Positions 16,646 through 24,408 of a stretch of DNA of 64,000 bases are shown here, piece after piece. The notes below the pieces were generated by a model. That model had not been told where the DNA came from and ran no database searches. It saw only the letters and a list, made by a program, of their open reading frames with translations. Source of the DNA: Terriglobales bacterium (GTDB lineage: Bacteria; Acidobacteriota; Terriglobia; Terriglobales; Acidobacteriaceae); NCBI GenBank assembly GCA_035624455.1, contig DASPRM010000004.1, positions 1-64,000 of the forward strand, read 5' to 3'. How positions within the stretch are numbered: the stretch's first letter is position 1; each line of letters opens with the position of its first letter. Both the position numbers and the translations under genes were made by a program.

Positions 16646-17705
16646 CTGTCTCCCCAAGAACTTCGTTTGCGGAGCGCACTAACGCCGGCGGTAGTTGCAG
16701 ATCCAGTTCGCGTGCGGCATTGAGGTTGAGGACCACCGAGGTCTTGGTGAACCACTCCAGTGGAATATGGGCGGGATCTTCACCTCTCATGATGCGTACC
16801 GCCAGGGCAGCGGATTGGCGGCCTGCACCCGCGAAGTCCCGTGCCAACACGACCAGGGCCCCATCATTTGCTTGCTGTCGTTGAAAAGCAAAAACCGGCA
16901 ACTTCGCCCGGATGGCCGCCTGGTTGATGCTTCCGAAAGCGGATGCAGTCAAATTACCGGGAATCTGGCAAATGGCGTCGATGTGACGACTGGTCAGGGC
17001 AGCCGCGGCGTCTGGAATTTCGGTTGCGGTGCTCACCGGAACTGAAACCACTTTAATTTCTCGCGGATGAGCTGCTTTTTGCAGCTGGTTCAGCATATAC
17101 ACCATATTCACTTCCGAGGGAACGAAAAGCGTCCCCACTCGTTTTACCCGCGGGAACCAGGTGCGAATCAAAGCCACCATGTCTTCACTCGGCGGCGTGA
17201 GATTGACGCCAGTAAGGTTGGGCAGATGATCGGTCTCGCTTCGCCCGGCCCCGGCGATCAGACCATTTGCCACGTAGGTGAACACGATGGGCAAGGATGG
17301 AGCGCGTTGGATTGCTGCCTGTAATGTGGGGGTGGAAAATGTTATCAGCATATCGGCGCCGCCCGTCACGGCCGCATCGATCATCGCGCTGACGGTGGCC
17401 ATGTCTCCCTGCGCGTTCAGAATCTGAGTTACATAGTCATGTCCTTCTTTCAGCCCGGAATCGCGCAGCCCATCGAGTACGCCCCGTTCAGACTCTTTGA
17501 CGTCCAGCACGTCGTTGTACTCGATTAGATAAAGCTTCCACCTCTTTTTGTTGAGGGCGTTGTGGGCATTGTGGGAATCGTTGCTGCCCGGTTTTCGCCG
17601 GTCAAGATCGGAAAGCAGGAGAACGCTGGAGGCCAGGACGATCAGAACCGAAGCAAGCGCGAGGCTTTTGATGCTCCTCCACAACTGGTCACCCCCTAAA
17701 GCCAA
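16617..17705 (-). CDS. ABC transporter substrate-binding protein (PF04392-like)
   Basis: Extracytoplasmic binding protein, up to 362 aa, with an N-terminal hydrophobic export or anchor segment ('SLALASVLIVLASSVLLL'). The two-lobe fold is recognisable from 'VLDGLRDSGLKEGHDYV', 'GADMLITFSTPTLQAAI', 'PIVFTYVANGLIAGAG' and 'NLTGVNL', typical of ABC_sub_bind proteins such as the tryptophan-binding TrpX. No ATG starts the frame; TTG codons at 17705 and 17684 are candidates, and the latter has AGGGGG seven bases upstream and is my preference. It is the first gene of the four-gene operon reaching 13673. Confidence 0.87.
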   Translation of the reverse strand: MALGGDQLWRSIKSLALASVLIVLASSVLLLSDLDRRKPGSNDSHNAHNALNKKRWKLYLIEYNDVLDVKESERGVLDGLRDSGLKEGHDYVTQILNAQGDMATVSAMIDAAVTGGADMLITFSTPTLQAAIQRAPSLPIVFTYVANGLIAGAGRSETDHLPNLTGVNLTPPSEDMVALIRTWFPRVKRVGTLFVPSEVNMVYMLNQLQKAAHPREIKVVSVPVSTATEIPDAAAALTSRHIDAICQIPGNLTASAFGSINQAAIRAKLPVFAFQRQQANDGALVVLARDFAGAGRQSAALAVRIMRGEDPAHIPLEWFTKTSVVLNLNAARELDLQLPPALVRSANEVLGETDANQRATAR

Positions 17706-17853
17706 AGATTCGCGCCATACTGATGAATTTGGCTAATATCAGGCCAGCACTTGCTGGATCGGGATCATGCCGGAATAGCGGCGGATTTTAGCACGAAACC
17801 TGATACGCGACGATTGAACCGATTCACGGCCTATCTTAGAGAGCATTGGATAT

Positions 17854-18753
17854 ATGCCGGAACTGCCCGACATCGTCACCTATATCCACGCGCTTGAATC
17901 GCGAATCGTGGCACAGCCTGTCCAGCAGATACGGCTGGCGAGTCCGTTCCTGCTGCGTACCACGGAACCATCCCTGGCGGAGGTGGAGGGGCGCAACGTG
18001 CGTGAGTTGCGACGCATCGGCAAACGAATAGCTATTGGAGTCGAGGGCGATCTCTGGCTGGTGCTGCATTTGATGATCGCTGGGCGGCTGCACTGGCGAC
18101 AGCGAGGAGCAAAATTGGCGGGACGCCAGAGTCTGGCGGCTTTTGATTTTCCCAACGGCTCGCTCGTACTCACCGAAGCCGGCCTCAAGCGTCGGGCGTC
18201 GCTGCATATTCTGCGCGGGAAGGAGAGTCTCCAATCGGTTGACCCTGGTGGAATCGACATTTTCGCCAGCGATCTCGATGCATTTCGCCAGGCGCTCCGC
18301 GCCGAAAATCGCACGCTCAAGAGGGCACTTACCGATCCTCGCATCATCAGCGGAATCGGTAACGCCTATTCGGATGAAATCCTGCATGCAGCACAACTGT
18401 CTCCCATCACTCTTACGCAAAAACTAAGAGCGGAGGAGTGGGAGCGGCTATTCACAGCGGTTCGCGACACTATGAAGTTATGGATCGACCGGCTTCGCAG
18501 CGAAGCGGAGAACGGCTTCCCTGAAAACGTGACCGCCTTTCGCAAAGGGATGGCAGTACACGGTCGTTACGGGAAACCCTGTCCGAGATGTGGCGAAAAG
18601 ATTCAGCGCATCCGCTACGCTGACAATGAAACCAACTACTGTGCTCGCTGCCAGACCGGGGGAAAGCTGCTGGCGGATCGAAGTCTGTCGCGACTGCTGC
18701 AGTCGGATTGGCCAAGAACGATGGAAGAGCTTGAGGCTCTAAAACATCGATAA
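17854..18753 (+). CDS. Fpg/Nei-family DNA glycosylase/AP lyase
   Basis: Base-excision repair enzyme that removes oxidised bases and nicks the abasic site; 299 aa. After Met removal the N-terminal Pro of 'PELPDI' is the Schiff-base nucleophile, followed by the conserved Glu. The helix-2turn-helix region includes 'DPRIISGIGNAYSDEILHAA' (about residues 162-181). The C-terminal zinc finger is 'CPRCG' with 'YCARCQ' (about residues 245-270). About 30 residues extend past the zinc finger. The N-terminal 'PELPD' and the finger loop differ from textbook MutM, so 8-oxoguanine specificity is uncertain. The gene stands alone, divergent from the ABC operon. Confidence 0.92.
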   Translation: MPELPDIVTYIHALESRIVAQPVQQIRLASPFLLRTTEPSLAEVEGRNVRELRRIGKRIAIGVEGDLWLVLHLMIAGRLHWRQRGAKLAGRQSLAAFDFPNGSLVLTEAGLKRRASLHILRGKESLQSVDPGGIDIFASDLDAFRQALRAENRTLKRALTDPRIISGIGNAYSDEILHAAQLSPITLTQKLRAEEWERLFTAVRDTMKLWIDRLRSEAENGFPENVTAFRKGMAVHGRYGKPCPRCGEKIQRIRYADNETNYCARCQTGGKLLADRSLSRLLQSDWPRTMEELEALKHR

Positions 18754-18894
18754 CGATTCGAGGACTCTATCAAAGACAACGGGATCGCCTCGAGACAAAA
18801 GACTCCGCTAAGAAATGCAGCTGCGCCACAATCAACGGATATTGGTGGGAGAAGGAAGGCGTGAAGTTGCTGAATCTATTGGGCTGCCTGCCAG

Positions 18895-18926
18895 GGGATT
18901 CGAACCCCGATATGCTGATCCAGAGT
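18895..18926 (-). repeat. attL-like direct repeat: displaced 3' half of tRNA-Gln
   Basis: 32 bases identical to 21490-21521, the part of tRNA-Gln that runs from the T arm through the anticodon. Weaker similarity (small indels) extends left to about 18877, covering the acceptor end and the encoded CCA. The copy lacks the D arm and the 5' acceptor strand, so it is not a functional tRNA. This is the pattern left by a tyrosine-recombinase element that integrates at a tRNA anticodon loop and restores the gene at one end. Confidence 0.85.
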
Positions 18927-19084
18927 TTTACAGCAGTCGAGGCGGAATCTCTGGCAACGCCATTCTGATTCAGTGACTTGCGTAACCGCAAGCCCGCAGG
19001 GAAGCACCGCGTTCGAAGTATTGAAGAATCGCGCGTTGGCGCACAGGGGCTCGGACCGCATGGCACAGTTATGGCACAGGAGAC

Positions 19085-19113
19085 TTGACAACCGGAGACC
19101 AAGAGCGTAGCCT
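19085..19113 (+). promoter_or_regulatory. Putative promoter of the DUF1778/GNAT toxin-antitoxin operon
   Basis: TTGACA at 19085-19090 is followed after 17 bases by TAGCCT (19108-19113). The -35 box is a perfect consensus; the -10 box matches poorly. Downstream lies an inverted repeat that could be the operator. Confidence 0.45.
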
Positions 19114-19120
19114 CTATGTG

Positions 19121-19142
19121 TGTACGCACATTGTATGTACAA
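19121..19142. promoter_or_regulatory. Candidate operator for the DUF1778 antitoxin
   Basis: Overlapping inverted repeats lie just upstream of the antitoxin start: TGTAC at 19121-19125 pairs with GTACA at 19137-19141, and TTGTA/TACAA flank a 2-base centre at 19131-19142. Antitoxins of this ribbon-helix-helix type repress their own operon by binding such palindromes. Binding is inferred. Confidence 0.45.
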
Positions 19143-19153
19143 CGGAGAATGTT

Positions 19154-19444
19154 ATGGCGACGGCAGGTAAGAAACAGACGGCGAAGTCACAGAGGATTAA
19201 TTTCCGCGCATCCGCCGCTGAGGAGCGCCTGATTCGGCTCGGAGCGGCGAAAAGAGGCGAGAAGGTGACGCGCTTCATCGTGCAGAGCGCCTGCAGCGCC
19301 GCTGAGGTGGCGCTCGCTGACCAGAAACACTTCGAACTGGCTCCGTCCCAATTTGCACGTTTCGCGGAAGCGCTCGACCGCCCTGCAAAGGTCATCCCGT
19401 CGTTACAAAGACTGTTCTCGCAGGAGTCGGTTCTTGAACGCTAA
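19154..19444 (+). CDS. DUF1778 ribbon-helix-helix antitoxin (TacA-like)
   Basis: Protein of 96 aa. The N-terminal 'INFRASAAEERLIRLGAAKR' and 'VTRFIVQSACSAAEVALADQ' (about residues 15-57) match the ribbon-helix-helix DNA-binding domain of DUF1778 antitoxins. The C-terminal part, with 'FARFAEALDRPAKVIPSL', is the segment that wraps and neutralises the GNAT toxin in this family. ATG 19154 follows GGAG at normal spacing. The stop TAA is immediately followed by the TTG start of the acetyltransferase, a typical co-translated antitoxin-toxin order. The pair lies inside the tRNA-Gln island. Confidence 0.9.
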   Translation: MATAGKKQTAKSQRINFRASAAEERLIRLGAAKRGEKVTRFIVQSACSAAEVALADQKHFELAPSQFARFAEALDRPAKVIPSLQRLFSQESVLER

Positions 19445-19981
19445 TTGAACGAATCGCAAACAAAGCCGCCCCTCTCTGCGGTCGAACTGCTGACCTCCAA
19501 TCACGACGTCAGCCAGTTTGACTGCGGCAAGCACGTTTCCCTTACAGATTGGCTGAAGCGCTTTGCCCGCATGAACCAGGCCAGCGGCGACACGCGCACC
19601 TACGTCGTGCACCGAAATCTCCGGGTGGTCGGCTACTACTCTCTTGCTCCGGGGAGCGTCTCACGGAAAGAAGCGACTGCTCGGGCAAGCAGATCGGCCT
19701 CAGAGCCAATTCCAATTGTGCTGCTTGCGCGCCTAGCCCTTGACAAGGCAGAGCAGGGCCAAGGCCTTGGCGCTGCTCTGCTGAAAGACGCCTTGCAACG
19801 GGCCTATGCAGGGGCGGAGATCATCGGCGGCCGCGCCGTCTTGGTTCACGCCATCGACGCCGAAGCTGCAGCGTTTTACCGAAAGTACGGCTTTGAGAGC
19901 TGCCCTGGCCTTGAACTCCACCTGATGCTGATGATGAAAGACTTGCGCGCCACGCTTGGCGCTCTGACAGAAAAACGGTGA
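19445..19981 (+). CDS. GNAT acetyltransferase toxin (TacT-like)
   Basis: Protein of 178 aa starting at TTG immediately after the antitoxin stop. GNAT features are the acetyl-CoA-binding loop 'EQGQGLGAALLKDALQRA' (about residues 100-117), preceded by 'VLLARLALDKA', and the C-terminal 'AAAFYRKYGFESCPG' with the conserved Tyr. The N-terminal 'NHDVSQFDCGKHVSLTDWLK' is typical of TacT-type toxins, which acetylate the amino group of charged tRNAs and stop translation. Target tRNA cannot be told from sequence. Confidence 0.9.
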   Translation: MNESQTKPPLSAVELLTSNHDVSQFDCGKHVSLTDWLKRFARMNQASGDTRTYVVHRNLRVVGYYSLAPGSVSRKEATARASRSASEPIPIVLLARLALDKAEQGQGLGAALLKDALQRAYAGAEIIGGRAVLVHAIDAEAAAFYRKYGFESCPGLELHLMLMMKDLRATLGALTEKR

Positions 19982-20057
19982 ATGTCGCGCCGGATTCACG
20001 GAGGACTCGGGGGATGGGTCACACGTCCCCGCTGGGGAGGAGGTAGAAGGCATTGTT

Positions 20058-20083
20058 GGGCGTCGGACTACTTCCCGACGCCC
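20058..20083. other. Strong hairpin downstream of the toxin gene
   Basis: GGGCGTCGG (20058-20066) pairs with CCGACGCCC (20075-20083) around an 8-base loop. There is no T-run after it on the plus strand, so it is not a canonical intrinsic terminator. It may still protect or end the toxin-antitoxin transcript, or separate it from the converging genes. Confidence 0.4.
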
Positions 20084-20096
20084 CACAGATGGAATC

Positions 20097-20447
20097 TCAT
20101 CGTGAGCTGTCTTGCAGTTCCAGAGATGTGCCACCACAACTGCCGCCACCTGCCTCTTGACGTCGCAAAAGAAGCGCATCGCGCTTTGCACTCGGAGCGA
20201 GTGCAAGTAATGAGTCGCTTGAGTCGTACTCCCGATCGGGTCCTACTCTGCCGGCATCGATATGCAACACATATGTGCCAGCTGGAACGCCGTCAAAAGC
20301 AAAAGTGCCGTCAGCGTCCGAACTCGTGTTGTACACGGCTCCCGTTATCGCGTTCTGCAGTTTCAGCTTGGCGCCGACAATCGGCACGTCAATGCGGTGC
20401 AACAGTCTCTGAATGGGCGTCCCCCTTTTTGCCCGGCTGCGAGTCAA
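20097..20447 (-). pseudogene. Fragment of a carboxypeptidase-regulatory-domain protein
   Basis: The frame has no signal peptide and only a TTG available as a start. It clearly encodes a beta-sandwich regulatory domain: 'VPIVGAKLKLQNAITGAVY', then 'SDADGTFAFDGVPAGTYVLH', followed by a Cys-containing tail 'GGGSCGGTSLELQ'. Such domains normally follow an export signal in secreted acidobacterial proteins. The 5' end here (20380-20447) reads as unrelated sequence, so I take this as a truncated 3' remnant within the island. It could still be expressed as a short protein. Confidence 0.6.
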
Positions 20448-20689
20448 CTAGCTTGCCTGCGACACGGCGGGTCGCAGGAGCTAAGTCGCCCCAGTGACCG
20501 TCAACATGGACGTAGTTGTTGTGAACAGCCCTTTTGAATTCAAATCGTTCCCGACGTCAAAACTACTTATCCACGACCAGTCAACCGTTTACGACAACTT
20601 TACGCAATTTTCCCCGGACAGCAATGGTATTGCTTAATAGCAAGGCGAATACAACCAACTATTCCAACTTTGCACTCAGTCACAACGAA
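20448..20689. other. Non-coding stretch within the island
   Basis: No gene, RNA or convincing repeat was seen in this 242-bp stretch between the regulatory-domain fragment and the PEP-CTERM gene. It is more AT-rich than the flanking chromosome, especially about 20570-20690. Confidence 0.5.
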
Positions 20690-21263
20690 TTAACTTACCT
20701 TACGGCGGGTTGTGGACCGGCGCCGCCAGGGGCTCAGACCTGCAATCCCAGAGAACACCAGAAGCAGAGTGCTCGGTTCCGGGATAGCAGATGGAAGGGT
20801 TACCGACAAATCGTAGGTTCCCTCCGACGCGCCATTCAGGGGAGTTACTGATACATAAAAGACAGCACTGGTTGGGGCGATGAAGTTTGTAATCAACTCA
20901 TGAAATGGAGTGCCAGGGACACCGACTGCAAGTGACGTTTGCCGAAGCGTCCCACAATGCCGGCTCCACCAAGAACGCATTAGCATTTGAGATTAAGTCG
21001 ATGTTGATCGAGTCTGCGGCCGACACTGGCGGAAGGCTGAAGAAGGCGCCATTCGCGCCGCAATTCGAGGCCGTGCTTACTGATCCAAGAAGGTCGACCG
21101 TACCATTAACTACTCCAGGCGATAGATCTTGCGCCGTCGCGATCGTGCAATGGGGCGCTGCTTCCTCAACGATCGTTGATGCGCAAGCGGGAGCCGCGGC
21201 TGATAAAGCCATCACCAGTGCGAGGAGCACAATTAGACCTTTTGCAACGGTGCGCTGTCTCAT
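20690..21263 (-). pseudogene. PEP-CTERM secreted protein interrupted by a frameshift
   Basis: AAGGAGG precedes the ATG at 21263. The first frame encodes a signal peptide ('GLIVLLALVMALSAAAPACA') and a pre-peptidase-C-like beta domain ('ATAQDLSPGVVNGTVDLLG', 'ADSINIDLISNANAFLVEPA'), and would stop near 20898. A second frame picks up at about 20940 with 'VGVPGTPFHELITNFIAP' and continues through 'EGTYDLSVTLPSAIPEPS' to a C-terminal helix and Arg cluster, i.e. a PEP-CTERM sorting signal (Pro-Glu-Pro, hydrophobic stretch, 'WRRR'). A single indel near 20940 would restore one protein of about 190 aa. It implies an exosortase elsewhere in the genome. Confidence 0.75.
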
Positions 21264-21476
21264 GTGGCCTCCTTCCGTGTCGCAAGACTCATTCGAACAG
21301 CGGCAATTCCATTGCCAATTGTTATGAAGAAAACACCGGGTTTCCGGTCCTGCATTCGAAGGTGGATGCAGAAGCTTGCACACAGTAATCACGTGGCTAC
21401 CACAGTTACGCTACTTGCGAGCGCTGAAAGTCCCCACAGAGACGAATGGGTGCAGTAGCTAAGTTGTTGGGTATAT

Positions 21477-21550
21477 TGGCTGCCCCCCAGGGATTCGAAC
21501 CCCGATATGCTGATCCAGAGTCAGCTGTCCTACCATTGAACGAGGGGGCA
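21477..21550 (-). tRNA. tRNA-Gln (anticodon CUG)
   Basis: The minus strand folds as a standard cloverleaf. The 7-bp acceptor is TGCCCCC paired with GGGGGCA, the discriminator is G, and CCA is encoded. The D arm contains 'TTCAATGGTAGGA'. The anticodon stem GCTGA/TCAGC encloses loop CTCTGGA, giving anticodon CTG. The T arm CGGGG-TTCGAAT-CCCTG is conserved apart from the last pair. Its 3' half (21490-21521) is repeated at 18895-18926, marking an integration site. Confidence 0.95.
21490..21521 (-). repeat. attR-like direct repeat inside tRNA-Gln
   Basis: 32-bp perfect match to 18895-18926, spanning the T arm, variable loop and anticodon region of the intact tRNA-Gln. Together the copies bracket about 2.6 kb that holds a toxin-antitoxin pair and two broken secreted-protein genes. 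Confidence 0.85.
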
Positions 21551-21795
21551 GCGAAAAGGCAGTTATTTCAGGATTTACGGCTGGAACCGTTCTCCACCAT
21601 CGATTTTATGTATGCTGCGGGGAATGGTCAATGCTGCTTCTGGACAATCGCCGCATCAGATCCCGCCCAGAGGCCGTGTGAATGCCGGTCCGCGAGCGTT
21701 GCATGGCAGAGTCACCCGCCTCGCCCCTGGAACCCGAGCTTTCAGCGGGGGACTACAATAGTTCCGCTTCGAAAAAGTGTAGATGGTGAACTCCG

Positions 21796-22404
21796 ATGAT
21801 TGCCGCCGTAGGGAAACTGTACACTTCGCCCGATACAACTGAGTTTGCCCGACGCCCCCTCCAGGCTGAAGAATGTGCCCTGGTGGTGGTGGATATCCAG
21901 CAGAAGCTCCTGCCGCCAATCTTCAACAAAGAGGAACTGGTGCGAAATGGACAGCTGCTGGTCCGTCTCGCCAAGATCATGAAGCTGCCGATGCTGGTCA
22001 CCACTCAGTACGCGCGCGGATTGGGATCGACAATTCCTGAAATAGCATCTCTGCTGCCGGAGATCGCCCCCATCGACAAGCTGGAATTCAGCTGCTTCGG
22101 CAGCGACGAATTTTGCAATTCCCTAAAGAATCTGCCAGGCAATCGCAACACTGTGCTGCTGTGCGGCATGGAGACTCACATCTGCGTGATGCAGACGGCG
22201 CTGGCAGCGCTCAATCGCGGATATTTGGTGCACGTGGCTTCCGATGCCGTGGGTTCTCGCGTGGAATGGAACTGGAGGATCGGATTGGAGCGCATGCAGG
22301 CGGCCGGTGCCCTTATCTCATCCACCGAAACGATGATCTACGAGCTGCTGCGGTCCTCCGGCAGCTCGAGCTTTAAAGAGATGCTGCCTTATTTGAAGGG
22401 CTGA
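21796..22404 (+). CDS. Isochorismatase-family cysteine hydrolase
   Basis: Cytoplasmic hydrolase of 202 aa. The catalytic triad of the family is visible: Asp in 'ALVVVDIQQKL' (about residue 33), Lys in 'APIDKLEFSCF' (about residue 95) and Cys in 'CGMETHICVMQTA' (about residue 132), with the usual cis-peptide region before the Cys. Relatives include YcaC-like and nicotinamidase-like hydrolases; the substrate cannot be assigned. It stands alone just beyond the tRNA-Gln gene, so it lies outside the island. The start is supported by the extent of similarity rather than by a strong ribosome-binding site. Confidence 0.88.
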   Translation: MIAAVGKLYTSPDTTEFARRPLQAEECALVVVDIQQKLLPPIFNKEELVRNGQLLVRLAKIMKLPMLVTTQYARGLGSTIPEIASLLPEIAPIDKLEFSCFGSDEFCNSLKNLPGNRNTVLLCGMETHICVMQTALAALNRGYLVHVASDAVGSRVEWNWRIGLERMQAAGALISSTETMIYELLRSSGSSSFKEMLPYLKG

Positions 22405-22453
22405 ATTTCTGCCGCATCTGGCGCATCTCTTGCGTTCCTGGACACAACGGCCT

Positions 22454-24193
22454 TCACCATCGCTTGGGATCGTAGGTGAAATCCACCAGACCGTCTCGGT
22501 AGTCGATCTTGATATCGAGAAGACGAAGCATGGCGAAACCAAGCAAGCCGGAAACATCCGTTCCGGCGCCGTTGCTCATGGATGTCATGTCGAACGCAGT
22601 CAGGTCCTGATTTTCCTGACGCAGGTGACCGAACTGGAGAATCGCTGTGTCGGCTGAATACACGTTCTTGACCGAGCCGCTGATGCCTTTGACGATCATG
22701 CCGGAGTTGCCCTGCACTTTGGTGACCTCCCTGGCGGCATCGGTGGAGATGAGATTACTGAAGGCGCCGGTGTCGAGCAGAAACAGCTTGGGTGGTATTT
22801 CGCCAATGCGGGTGGGGACCAAGAGGTAGTGCCCGAAACGGTAAACCTGCGTCCAGGACTTCATCTCCGGGGCGATATAGCGATCCTGGAGGGCAGGCGC
22901 CTGACTCGAATCATTTTTCGTGTTTGTGGAATCATCCTTCTGAGGTCGTTCTGAACCGGAACCGGAATCGGAGTCGTCGGCGTCGGCATGTAGAGCGATA
23001 TTGGTCGAGCCTTCCCCAGGACGCTTCGGCAGCTCCCGCAAATACAGCTTCTCTCCCGGAAAATCGATTTCCACCAGAAAAGCATCAAAGACGTCTGCGC
23101 CGATGAGCCCATCCTCCCCGGCCACCGAGCGATCTTCAAGCACCCTCACCGGACAATCTTTGAACTCCAGGTCACCGATCTTGAGAGAATCCGCCAATCC
23201 CAGATATCCCGCTCGATTGCCTTTGTCCCCGATGCCACGAATATCGACGTCCGAGAGTCTGTGGACACCGGCTTTGACCGCCAGGTTGCGGTTGATCATG
23301 ATCCCCGATGCGCCAGTGTCGAGTAACAACTTGGATTTCTGTCCATTCACTGCCACTGACAAACCGTAGCCCCGAAGATGCTGGGGGTCGAGCAATAGAC
23401 GGACGAGTTCGGTTTGCGTGCTGGTGGATTTGCCGGCCAGATGGCAAGCACCCCGGGGGTCCTTCGTCCGAGCCTTCAGGTACTCGAGATACTGCCGCAT
23501 ATGGGCGCGGGTTTCCTCATCTTCGTAGGATTCGGCAGCGAGGGATTCCTCCAGGTATTTTATGCGTTCTGCGCGGCTTAGCCGCCTCGACCAAAGGCCA
23601 GTAATTTCCGGGTCGGTGGGGTCCATCTCGTGCGCTTTGGCGATCATGGACCAGCCACTCTTGTACATGGAAAGCGCCCATCGCACCCGCGCCAGTCCCA
23701 TGTATGCCCAGGCATTGGGATATCCGGCATTAATTACGTTGACCCACTCTCTTTCAGCCTCGGGAATCTTGCCCTGGCGAAAATAAACTTCGCCCAAAGC
23801 GACCCGTACGACTGGCGAATTGGCAACTTCGAGAGCCTTGGTGATCGTCTCGTTGGCTTTCGCGACATCCTTCTTCTTCAGGTAAACGCGAGTCAGGCCG
23901 GCGTAGGCGTCTGGCGATTTCGGCCGCTCCTGAAGCAATTGCTGGTATTTCTCAATGGCATGTTCAAAATCTCCCTTGAGGTAGCAGGCTTTGGCATCGC
24001 CTAGCGGATTGGGTACGGCAGCGCCAGGCGCGGCAGCTAGTCCAGCATTGGTTGCAGCTTGCGGGAGAGTTGAAACCGCTGCAGGAGCGCCAGATTGGCC
24101 AGGGGAGTTGGATTGAGATTGGTTGTTGCCCGAATCGGCGATAGAACAAACGCTGCACCCAATCAGCAGGCACACACATAGAGCCCGAGGCAT
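22454..24193 (-). CDS. Exported TPR protein with two retropepsin-like aspartic protease domains
   Basis: Protein of 579 aa. A short N-terminal hydrophobic stretch ('ALCVCLLIGCSVC') suggests export, possibly as a lipoprotein. Residues about 65-250 contain tetratricopeptide-like repeats ('YLKGDFEHAIEKYQQLLQER', 'VYLKKKDVAKANETITKALE'). Two aspartyl protease modules follow, each with an intact active-site triplet: 'LLLDTGASGIMI' (about residue 310) and 'FLLDTGAFSNLI' (about residue 490). An acidic linker with 'DADDSDSGSGSE' separates them. Each retropepsin fold supplies half an active site, so the two halves could pair within one chain. ATG 24193 starts the signal sequence. Substrate unknown. 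Confidence 0.85.
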   Translation of the reverse strand: MPRALCVCLLIGCSVCSIADSGNNQSQSNSPGQSGAPAAVSTLPQAATNAGLAAAPGAAVPNPLGDAKACYLKGDFEHAIEKYQQLLQERPKSPDAYAGLTRVYLKKKDVAKANETITKALEVANSPVVRVALGEVYFRQGKIPEAEREWVNVINAGYPNAWAYMGLARVRWALSMYKSGWSMIAKAHEMDPTDPEITGLWSRRLSRAERIKYLEESLAAESYEDEETRAHMRQYLEYLKARTKDPRGACHLAGKSTSTQTELVRLLLDPQHLRGYGLSVAVNGQKSKLLLDTGASGIMINRNLAVKAGVHRLSDVDIRGIGDKGNRAGYLGLADSLKIGDLEFKDCPVRVLEDRSVAGEDGLIGADVFDAFLVEIDFPGEKLYLRELPKRPGEGSTNIALHADADDSDSGSGSERPQKDDSTNTKNDSSQAPALQDRYIAPEMKSWTQVYRFGHYLLVPTRIGEIPPKLFLLDTGAFSNLISTDAAREVTKVQGNSGMIVKGISGSVKNVYSADTAILQFGHLRQENQDLTAFDMTSMSNGAGTDVSGLLGFAMLRLLDIKIDYRDGLVDFTYDPKRW

Positions 24194-24408
24194 GGTTTCA
24201 CCCAAAATGATCGCCGTTAAGAATAGGGGGAGGACGACATTCTGGCATGCCACTCTAGAGGGCACAAGAGCAAATCGAATTCGTGCGCTTTGTGAAGCGA
24301 GTCCCTTGCAACGAGCAGAATTACGGGCGTGCTATGGATATCAGCGCCACTGGCTTTGGCGAGCCAAGGCCGGTAGAGCGCCTCATCATGGTCGGAAGGG
24401 TTGCAAGC
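24194..24408. other. Intergenic region between two minus-strand genes
   Basis: 215 bp with no recognisable gene, RNA or terminator. It presumably contains the promoter of the TPR/aspartic-protease gene, but no clear boxes were identified. Confidence 0.4.

Larger units (their letters stand above)
18754..19153. other. Gap holding the left island end and toxin-antitoxin promoter
   Basis: No gene is supported in these 400 bp. It contains the distal copy of the tRNA-Gln 3' half (listed separately at 18895-18926). It also has a 9-bp direct repeat ATGGCACAG at 19060-19068 and 19071-19079, and the putative promoter and operator of the downstream toxin-antitoxin pair. Short frames in this stretch show no family resemblance. 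Confidence 0.6.

Noticed and set aside
19003-19111. Possible integrase C-terminal remnant near the left island end ('SDRMAQLWHR' reading)
   Set aside because: Too short and not convincing; no catalytic residues are visible, so it was not called.
20050-20090. Integron attC-like site (GTTGGGC next to a stem)
   Set aside because: Only one core-site match; no partner RYYYAAC at the expected distance and no integron integrase.
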